From assembly GCA_963402885.1 (NCBI GenBank), contig OY727093.1, positions 29,883,409 through 29,947,408 of the forward strand: a stretch of DNA of 64,000 bases, given 5' to 3'. The DNA is from Antedon bifida (lineage: Eukaryota; Echinodermata; Crinoidea; Comatulida; Antedonidae). The position numbers and the translations under genes were made by a program. Below are positions 58,701 to 64,000 of the stretch, piece by piece. How positions within the stretch are numbered: position 1 is the stretch's first letter; each line of letters opens with the position of its first letter. A model generated the notes under the pieces. That model searched no databases. It saw only the letters and a program-made list of their open reading frames with translations, and was not told the DNA's origin.

Positions 58701-61700
58701 CTACTGGTGTAAAACGTTTTGAGGTTGACGGCCGAAAGGTGTTGTTCTATTTCAATGAGATTCCAAGTCAATGTCAGACGTGTATTAACTTCACCGCATA
58801 CAGAGATTATGTTGTTGGAAATCTCAAATCTGTGCCAGCAAGAATTTATGACTATTATGAGCCAAGTAAGTCAAATTACATTACAGTATTTTTGTATTCA
58901 ATTCAATAAAAAAGAATGTATCTGTTATTGCATGTGTATCTTGCAATGTTGACTGAATTACCTCTTTTTAACCTGGTAAAATGTGTGTTTTATGTTGTCT
59001 TGCTTTTGTACTCTTTTCTTAGGGCTAGACCTTGTACCCCTCCTGGAAAACCAACCTACCAACCCTACCATTCTTGATCTCTCTGCATTTATGAATTATG
59101 CCACACATGTCTACACATATCCTATTGACAGTGACTGACTGTATTTTATTTTCAGGTTTTGAAGCTACCCAATTTTACAATGTAAGCAGAAGTAGTTTTA
59201 TTGCAAGAGACCCATGTGATGGGGATGAATGTAACAAACTACCAGATGATACACCAGACATGGCACAAGAACAAGGTAAAGGGATGTTTGTTGCAGTGTT
59301 ATTATAGTACAAGAATAATTCTTGGCAGTGCTACTACTTTTAGGTTTAGTATTGTTCTTCCTGTATTGTTGATGGTATTTCAATGTCATTTTAATTCATA
59401 TCTAGCCATTATAAAACTGCAGTACCAATTAATAATATCCTATCTCTGCCTGTGAAAGGAGAATTTCAGTCCAGATATGATAGATATTTAAAAAAGAAAG
59501 AGATTTTACAATTTGTAGAGCCTGTAGCCCTGTCTACATTATCAAACTTTATGTGACAAAAAATGTGATGTGCCCATATATGGACATGATGATGTCATAT
59601 CACTACCATATTTGGATATATCACTACCATATAGGCACATCAAACTTCTTTTGTAAAACTAGTTTGATAGTGTAGACTAACAAAACTTTTTACTAGTTCT
59701 AGACAATGATTGCAATACGTTATCCAATGATTGTGATGAAGATGATAATGATGTGGACGTGTGTGGTTGTGACCGTACATGCATCAGCACAGGAACTCAG
59801 ATCTGTGGTAGTGACAACAACTGGTATAATAGTGTCTGCCAAATGGAGGTTGCAGCTTGCAAGTCATCGTACTCTGTCTACGCAGTTCCTCCTACTTCCT
59901 GCCCAGGTACTCTTTTATTTTTATTTTTTTTTAAGTTCTCTGTAATTTCACTTGGTTCAGAGTTCAAATCATAAGTTTAGTTCTCAATTTATGTTTAACC
60001 CCGTTAATTTCTGTTGAAATAAGCATGAAAATAGTTATCAAACATATTAATGTGTGAGCCATAATGACTTTGGAGTTAGTCCTTAAGGTCATTTACAGTA
60101 TTTAATTGACATTTTTTAGAGCAACTTGAAATTCCGACTCCAGAACAACCGATAATCTCAACCAGTCGACCAGTGGATGTCAATTATGCAGGTTAGAAAT
60201 ATTTTGGCTCACTTTCTCTTTTACAAATAGTATCCAATTTTTAATTAGACTAATATAAAAAGTCTTTTAAAATCGTTTACACTGTATTTCTAGTTTATAC
60301 CAAATGAAAATATTAGCTGTAAATGAAAACTTAAAATATTCCATTTTCATTTTCCAAACTTGGTTAAAGCATCATGTTTTTTATTCTCAATGTGTAGAAT
60401 ATGGTAGCTCTGGAGACATAGGAGCAGTGTACCAACCTGAGATGGTAGACTATAGCAGCAGGTTAGGTTCTATGTATGAACTGATTTCCACCAAATTGAA
60501 ACCTAATGCTGATATTGTTGAAGATGCAGGTGAGAAGGCTTTTGGTATGGCACTTTATAACCATGGATTGCATTATAGTTACCCTACTCTCCCCATTTTA
60601 ATAACTGGCCTGTTGCCATTGCTGAATTTAACTTTTGAATAACCAGCTGTTCTGGTTCTATAAAAAGCCTCTTTGAATTTTCTTTTTTGGTATCAAGAAT
60701 GTAAGTGTAATTTTATTTATTGATAATTGAATAATATTAATTTATAGTAAACGTTGATGAAGATATTGATTATGAAGAAGACCTGATTGACTTGACAGAA
60801 GAAGCATTATCTGGAGAGAAAGTTGAAAACGATTATTTTGACTTGGCAGAAGAAAAATTACCAATAGAGGAAGTTGAAAAAGAGTTGATTGACTTAACAG
60901 AAGGAATATTACCCAGAGAAGAAGTCGAAAAAGATTATTTTGACTTAGCAGATGAAAAATTACCTGAAGAACTAGAAAAAGAGGAAATTGACTTAACAGA
61001 AGGAACTTTACCAGGAGAGGAAGTTGAAAAAGAGGAGGTTGGCTTAACAGAAGGAATATTACCCGGAGAAGAAGTTGAAAATGTTTATTTTGACTTAACA
61101 GAAGGAACATTACCTGAAAAAGAACTAGAAAAAGAGGAAATTGACTTAACAGAAGGAACATTACAAGGAGAGGAAGTTGAAAAAGAGGAGATTGGCTTAA
61201 CAGAAGAAACATTACCTGAAGAAGAACTAGAAAAAGAGGAAATTGACTTAACAGAAGGAACATTACCAGTAGTGGAAGTTGAAAAAGAGGACATTAGCTT
61301 AACAGAAGAAACATTACCTGAAGAAGAACTAGAAAAAGAGGAAATTAACTTAACAGAAGGAACATTACCAGGAGAGGAAGTTGAAAAAGAGGACGTTGGT
61401 CCAACAGAAGAAACATTACCAGCAGAGGAAGTTGTAAAAGATGAGATTGACTTAACAGAAGGAACATTACCCGAAGAAGAACTTGCAAAAGAGTTAACAG
61501 AAGGAATATTACCCAAAAAGGAAGTTGAAAACGATTATTTTGACTTAGCAGATGAAGAATTACCTGAAGAAGAACTAGTAAAAGAGGAAATTGACTTGAC
61601 AGAAGGAACATTACCAGGAGAGGAAGTTGAAAAAGAGGAAATTGACTTAACAGAAGGAGCATTACTTGAAGAAGAACTAGAAAAAAAGCAAATTGACATA

Positions 61701-63472
61701 ACAGAAGGAACATTACCAGGAGAGGAAGTTAAAAAAGAGGATGATGACTTAACAAGAGGAACATTGCCTGAAGAAGAAGTTGAAAAAAAGGAGCAGATTG
61801 AATTAATAGAAGGAACATTACTAAGAAAAGAAGTTGAAAATGATTACTTTCACTTAGCAGAGGAAAAAGTACTTAGAGAAGAAGTTGAAAAAGAGATTAG
61901 CTTACCAGAAGGAACATTACCCAAAGAAGAACTTGAAAAACAGGAGATTGAATTTACTGAGGAAAAATTACCTAGAGAGGAAGTTGAACAAGATTATTTT
62001 CACTTAGCAGAAGAAAAAGAAAAATTACCCAGAGAGGAAGTTGAAAAAGATTATTTTCACTTAGCAGAAGAAAAATTACCTAGAGTGGAAGTTGAAAAAG
62101 AGGAGGTTGGTTTAACAAATGGATCATTACCTGAAGAAGAACTTGAAAAAGAGGAAACTGAACTAACAGAAGTGATTTTAACTAGAGAGGAAGTTGAACA
62201 AGATTATTTTGACTTAGCAGATGAAAAATTACCTAGAGATGAAGTTGAAAAAGAAGAGGTTGACTTAACAGAAGGAATATTAGCGGAAGAAGAACTAGAA
62301 AAAGAAGAGATTGAATTAACAGAAGGAACTTCACCTGAAGAACTTGAAAAGGAGAAAATTGAATTAAGAGACGAAACATTACCTGAAGAAGAACTTGAAA
62401 AAGAGGAAGTTGGAAATGATTATTTTTACTTAGCAGAAGGAAAATTACCAGGAGAAGAAGTTGAGAAAGAGGAAGTTGGCTTAACAAATGGAACATTATC
62501 TGAAGAAGAGCTTAAAAAAGAGGAGGTTGGCTTAACAGAACCATTGCTTGAGGAAGAGGAAGTATCAACTGTCCTTGTGGAGCTTCAAACCGATGTTAGT
62601 GATATCCTTCTACAATCTTCAAACTATATGTCCTATCTGGCCGAATCCTTCTATACAGTTGACATTGATCAGCAAGACCCTTTTCCTGAAATGGTTAATA
62701 CCCGTCATCAAGACCCAAGTCTAGATGTTACCCCCACCCCTCATCAAGACCCAATTTATGAATTTAACCCTACACAACAAGAAGAAAACCGTCATGAAAT
62801 TGACCAAACTCAAGAGCAAGAACCCACTCCCAAACTTGACCCCACCCATGAGGAAGTACTTGTCCATAAAATATTATCCTCTCAACAGCAAGAACCTACT
62901 AAAAAGAACTCCACCCATCAACAACAGAACTCCACCCAAATTGGAAATCAACAAGAACCAGTAGCTGAAGTTGTTGCAACCCATGTGCAGAAATCGCTTG
63001 ATGAACTAGATACCACTCGCCAACCAGGTGTAATAGACGGTTCTACCCAACAACTGACGACTATTTTAGATCAAACAACTGAGATTGTAGAGGTTGAGGA
63101 AGAGAAGGATACAAAGGTACTGGAATAGAAATACATAGACAGTAATAAAAGAATTAAAACATTTAAGATATAATAAAGTTACACTAAACAGTTTTTTTAA
63201 ATTAATACATTGTTGAATCAATTGGATATATGATAATATACAATACATAGAAATCAATAACAAGTTTTAAAACATTATAAAAAAATTTATACATTTTAAT
63301 AATAATTCTTCAGTTGTTAGAATTACTGGAGTCATCAACCGTTAGGCCGATGGTGCCATCGACAGACCACTTCCCAACTGATAGTGCTTCCACAGAAGAA
63401 ATTGTTAAAAAACCAACACAAATACCCTTACAGAAGGAAGAAAATGTTGGTGAAACAGAGGTCGAATATAAG
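34775..63472 (+). CDS. CPAMD8-like thioester protein (C3/alpha-2-macroglobulin family), 3' end beyond window
   Basis: Thirty-nine exons join in phase, giving at least 2622 residues: 34775-34863, 37146-37297, 37797-37819, 38941-39109, 39724-39776, 40702-40774, 41233-41346, 42409-42493, 43515-43623, 44509-44739, 45928-46098, 46389-46523, 46981-47125, 47256-47425, 47555-47704, 48952-49086, 49628-49694, 50092-50212, 50601-50832, 51749-51902, 52045-52145, 52529-52580, 52931-53134, 53458-53549, 54108-54243, 54540-54806, 55369-55607, 56019-56259, 56642-56862, 57339-57500, 57942-58004, 58272-58544, 58685-58865, 59156-59275, 59703-59906, 60120-60191, 60398-60529, 60748-63116, 63314-63472. Order: signal peptide (about 1-28), macroglobulin domains ([14 protein letters not shown]), KRKKR (648-652), YFPDTWIW (718), FAMeT-like domain (about 911-1054), thioester GCGEQ (Cys1105), RRRR (1485-1488), Kazal-like module (1644-1711), acidic repeats (1780-2569). 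A TEP with a Kazal domain fits CPAMD8, a secreted, furin-processed innate-immunity relative. The family is certain; orthology is likely. Confidence 0.88.
35299..35728. mobile_element. 430-bp foldback element with AAAATAGTG ends
   Basis: AAAATAGTGATCTTAAACATG and TGTACTCACTTTTCCCACG at the left pair with GGAAAAAGTGAGTACA and GATGTTTAAGACCTAAACACTATTTT at the right. The interior is made of repeated, inverted TTTAGGTTTTAAACA(T/C) motifs. It is non-coding. Confidence 0.75.
36567..36905 (+). repeat. Degenerate tandem array, GATTAAGTGGAAAAGTTAGCA unit
   Basis: At least eight copies of TTGCGATTAAGTGGAAAAGTTAGCA-like units with variable linkers (ACTTTGC, CTGTAACT) occupy this stretch of the first intron. 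The period is irregular (about 30-40 bp). Confidence 0.85.
37797..37819 (+). other. 23-bp microexon of the CPAMD8-like gene
   Basis: The exon encodes only GKGNIDFK (with one base from the previous exon). It is flanked by a TTACAG acceptor and a GTAAGA donor. Phase 1 in and 0 out are exactly what the neighbours require, which supports it despite its size. Confidence 0.82.
41365..41697. mobile_element. Foldback element family B, copy 5
   Basis: The ends read TTAAAGATATAATGTCCCCC and GGGGGACAATACATCTTTAA. It starts 18 bp after the donor of the exon ending at 41346. Confidence 0.82.
42011..42139. mobile_element. Foldback element family A, copy 11
   Basis: The left end AAGTTCTGTCTACACTATCAAACT and the right end AGTTTGATAGTGTAGACAGAGTTT enclose the family core. 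Confidence 0.88.
43329..43488. mobile_element. Foldback element family A, copy 12
   Basis: The ends AAGCTTTGTCTACACTATCAAACT and AGTTTGATAGTGTAGACAGAGCTT are intact; it ends 26 bp before the exon at 43515. Confidence 0.9.
43826..44351. mobile_element. Foldback element family A, copy 13, split by a SINE
   Basis: The left half (AAGCTCTGTCTACACTATCAAACT) ends at 43890 and the right half resumes at 44252, continuing to GATAGTGTAAACAGAGCTT. A 361-bp SINE separates them, and 12 bp (TATGATGTCATA) is duplicated at both junctions. Confidence 0.93.
43891..44251 (-). mobile_element. tRNA-Cys-like SINE nested in a foldback element
   Basis: On the minus strand the head reads TCAGTGGTTAGAGCATTGGA then CTTGCAATCAAGAGG and GGTTCAAGCCCCGACTC, which are the A box, anticodon arm and B box of a tRNA-Cys-like sequence. 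The first 45 bp or so of this head is tandemly duplicated (44142-44232). The 12-bp TATGATGTCATA target-site duplication (43879-43890 and 44252-44263) marks clean insertion into family A copy 13. The rest of the element is a body unrelated to tRNA. Confidence 0.88.
44739..44830 (+). repeat. ACACTAAACAACACTAAAAC tandem repeat
   Basis: About seven degenerate copies of AACACTAAA(C/A) begin right at the donor of the exon ending at 44739. Confidence 0.75.
46623..46815 (+). repeat. 16-bp tandem repeat
   Basis: The unit GATACTGTACACATGA is repeated about eleven times; the first half is degenerate and the last six units are nearly identical. It is intronic. Confidence 0.88.
48952..49086 (+). other. 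CPAMD8-like exon with a furin-type site
   Basis: Residues 624-668. The exon encodes an acidic Ser/Tyr-rich stretch followed by [17 protein letters not shown] followed by Ser fits the furin consensus R-X-K/R-R. Its position, about residue 652, corresponds to the beta/alpha chain junction of C3. Cleavage would yield an N-terminal chain near 70 kDa, in line with the two-chain processing I recall for CPAMD8. Confidence 0.8.
49152..49349. mobile_element. Foldback element with AAAGGCCAACTCAGACAGC ends
   Basis: TAAAGGCCAACTCAGACAGC at the left pairs exactly with GCTGTCTGAGTTGGCCTTTA at the right. Related sequence CCAGA(T/C)TAGA(GA)CCGATGTC occurs on both sides, which suggests the surrounding sequence was also duplicated. 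It is GC-richer than the intron around it. Confidence 0.7.
49757..49908. mobile_element. Foldback element family B, short copy 6
   Basis: The left end TTAAAGATGTATTATG and the right end GGAACAATATATCTTTAA remain, with the CCAGGTAAATAATTTTTTTT interior; much of the middle is deleted. Confidence 0.7.
50333..50495. mobile_element. Foldback element family A, copy 14
   Basis: The ends AAGCTCTGTCTACACTATCAAACT and AGTTTGATAGTGTAGACAGAGCTT are perfect inverted repeats of each other. Confidence 0.92.
51569..51678. mobile_element. Foldback element family A, short copy 15
   Basis: A 110-bp version with both ends (AAGCTCTGTCTACACTATCAAACT and TTTGATAGTGTAGACAAGACTT) and a reduced core. Confidence 0.88.
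52188..52401. mobile_element. Foldback element family C, copy 3
   Basis: The ends are CCAAGGCAATCTAAAAACAGGA and TCCTGTTGTTAGATTGCTTTG. The interior ACTGTACTGTTGGTATTTGT and GAGTTCCTATCTTGGCAAAG matches copies 1 and 2. Confidence 0.8.
52931..54243 (+). other. FAMeT-type (Methyltransf_FA) domain exons
   Basis: Three exons (52931-53134, 53458-53549, 54108-54243) encode residues about 911-1054. The motifs in order are [51 protein letters not shown] and [16 protein letters not shown]. This is the full signature of the farnesoic acid O-methyltransferase-like domain. Despite the name, this fold has no established methyltransferase activity in such proteins and is more likely a binding module. It sits directly before the thioester domain, where it would be exposed next to the reactive site. 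Confidence 0.88.
53569..53969. mobile_element. Foldback element family B, copy 7 with a long internal hairpin
   Basis: The ends TTAAAGATGTATTGTTCTGC and GGGGGACAATATATCTTTAA flank the family interior. At about 53773-53847 an almost perfect palindrome (TTACCTGAAAAAGTGTAATT and its complement, arms over 30 bp) is present, caused by the two halves of the foldback lying next to each other. Confidence 0.82.
54282..54427. mobile_element. Foldback element family A, copy 16
   Basis: The ends AAGCTCTGTCTACACTATCAAACT and AGTTTGATAATGTAGACAGAGCTT; the core is slightly shortened. Confidence 0.9.
54837..55032. mobile_element. Foldback element family A, copy 17
   Basis: The ends AAGCTCTGTCTACACTATCAAACT and GTTTGATAGTGTAGACAGAACTT. 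An extra AAACTAGTTTGACAAAAAAAG stretch makes it about 195 bp long. It starts 30 bp after an exon. Confidence 0.88.
55612..55730 (+). repeat. GACCTAAGTTGAGTAAGT tandem repeat
   Basis: About six degenerate 18-bp units begin immediately after the donor of the exon ending at 55607. Confidence 0.82.
56389..56562. mobile_element. Foldback element family A, copy 18, rearranged
   Basis: The left end is damaged (AAAGCCTATCAAACTTTATTTGAC) and the TCAAACTTTATTTGACAAAAA segment is duplicated. The right end GATAGTGTAGACAGAGTTT is intact. Confidence 0.85.
57003..57270 (+). mobile_element. tRNA-derived SINE, second family
   Basis: GAGTGGCCTAGCGGTTAAGA looks like an A-box region and GGGTTTGAGGCTC, about 60 bp later, a B box. 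A GC-richer body follows. It lies in the intron before the exon at 57339. Boundaries are approximate. Confidence 0.6.
57602..57752. mobile_element. Foldback element family A, copy 19
   Basis: The left end AAGCTCTGTCTACACCATCAAACT and the right end TGATAGTGTAGACAGAGCTT enclose the GTGATGCGCCCATATATGG core. Confidence 0.9.
58272..58544 (+). other. Receptor-binding region exon with second polybasic site
   Basis: Residues 1453-1543. [21 protein letters not shown] contains RRRR (1485-1488) followed by Ser, a furin-type site, in the segment between the CUB-like and receptor-binding parts. CD109, a relative, is also processed by furin near its C-terminus. Cleavage here would free the Kazal and acidic-repeat tail unless disulfides hold it. 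Confidence 0.75.
59526..59689. mobile_element. Foldback element family A, copy 20
   Basis: The left end AGCCCTGTCTACATTATCAAACT and the right end AGTTTGATAGTGTAGACTAA; it stops 14 bp before the Kazal exon at 59703. Confidence 0.87.
59703..59906 (+). other. Kazal-like module exon
   Basis: Residues 1644-1711 with ten or more Cys. The pattern CGCDRTC, then [21 protein letters not shown] matches the Kazal/follistatin consensus C-x-C-x3-C ... (V)CGSD-x3-Y-x-N-x-C-x6-C. It is encoded by a single symmetric phase 1-1 exon, typical of shuffled modules. Human CPAMD8 is the family member known to have a Kazal-like domain after the receptor-binding domain. An acidic stretch precedes the module. Confidence 0.87.
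60748..63116 (+). repeat. 2369-bp coding exon with about 35 acidic 17-residue repeats
   Basis: Residues 1780-2569 are one uninterrupted exon. From about 60783 to 62556 it is a 51-bp coding tandem repeat with two unit types. One resembles [17 protein letters not shown]; the other [17 protein letters not shown]. Units vary by small in-frame changes and a few in-frame deletions, and no stop or frameshift appears. After the array comes a Pro/Gln/Thr/His-rich stretch with repeated HQDP and QQEP. The tail is strongly acidic and probably disordered. Tyr flanked by Asp/Glu is a plausible tyrosine-sulfation target, since the protein is secreted. Confidence 0.92.
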
Positions 63473-64000
63473 GTAATAACGTAATTGTTATAACTTCAGT
63501 TATACATTTTGGACTCTGCCCCCCTAAATGTATTTAAAAAAAATTTAAATGATATCTTCTCTTATTATTAGCCTGTAATGTCTTGACCTGTACCTGTCTT
63601 TTCCATACTGTAATGTAATGCTCGCCCACCTCAACATGTTTGTCTGTGTCTGGGTTGATGTCTTATTTCATAATGATATGAGTACAGTACTATTATATTA
63701 TGTAACACCATAATTTAGAATAAATTATTATTATTAGTAGTAGTAATAAGTAGTAGTTTCATTTTTGAAGTTGTTTCCATTGGCGGATCCACCTCTAATT
63801 TTCGAAAATTACAATGCAAAAGATTGATAAAACTTTAGGTTAAGTTGACCACAATTTTACACTTTCAACATCTTAGATCCGCCACTGGTTTCCCTTTTGT
63901 AATAGAATTGAGATTTAATAGGAAAAATAAGATGTATTATTCATTCATTCATTCATTTCCTTTATTTCGGATAGTACATCCATATACAAAACAAAAAGAG
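63473..64000 (+). other. Intron of the CPAMD8-like gene at the window end
   Basis: A GTAATA donor follows the exon ending at 63472. The remaining sequence contains TTGGCGGATCCACC and GATCCGCCACTGG (63781-63890), inverted ends of another small repeat, and CATT repeats near 63940. No further exon was recognised before the window ends. Confidence 0.6.

Noticed and set aside
60742-61713. Long antisense frames (Leu/Phe-rich and Ser-rich) opposite the acidic repeat
   Set aside because: They are shadows of the coding repeat on the other strand; the plus-strand frame joins its neighbours in phase and the antisense ones do not.

Overview
This is eukaryotic nuclear DNA: AT-rich, intron-dense and crowded with short foldback transposons. 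It is most likely an echinoderm. The best clue is a histone H2B whose N-terminus carries SPKK-type repeats, known from echinoid sperm H2B, paired head-to-head with an H2A gene. The low GC content and frequent TAGGCCTA strings fit an echinoderm such as a crinoid, but the class is not established. All exon models were built by hand from splice signals, reading-phase continuity and recognised protein families; no search was run.

Layout. (1) 1-8270: no convincing host gene, only repeats and a decayed non-LTR retrotransposon end. (2) 8892-18682 (+): a complete 770-codon RalBP1 gene (RhoGAP and Ral-binding protein), with a tandemly duplicated partial exon inside the GAP domain and a long acidic insert. 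(3) 19781-27575 (-): a complete 885-codon TMEM232-like gene in 13 exons, convergent with RalBP1. (4) 28745-30136 (+): LYRM7, a small mitochondrial complex III assembly factor, head-to-head with TMEM232. (5) 30681-31806: divergent H2B (-) and H2A (+) genes sharing a 346-bp promoter and ending in identical histone stem-loops. (6) 34775 to the window end (+): the first 39 exons (2622 codons) of a secreted thioester protein of the C3/alpha-2-macroglobulin family, CPAMD8-like. It has an intact GCGEQ thioester motif, a FAMeT-type (Methyltransf_FA) domain before the thioester domain, two furin-type sites, a Kazal-like module, and then one 2369-bp exon encoding about 35 degenerate 17-residue acidic repeats. 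The 3' end lies outside the window.

At least 20 copies of one foldback element (ends AAGCTCTGTCTACACTATCAAACT-like), seven of a second (ends TTAAAGATGTATTGTCCCCC) and three of a third sit in introns and spacers. There are also tRNA-derived SINEs, including two reciprocal nested insertions (a SINE inside a foldback element and a foldback element inside a SINE). None of these elements interrupts an exon in my models. The genes have no obvious shared pathway. The most novel-looking content is the CPAMD8-like protein with its acidic repeat tail, and the exon duplication in RalBP1.
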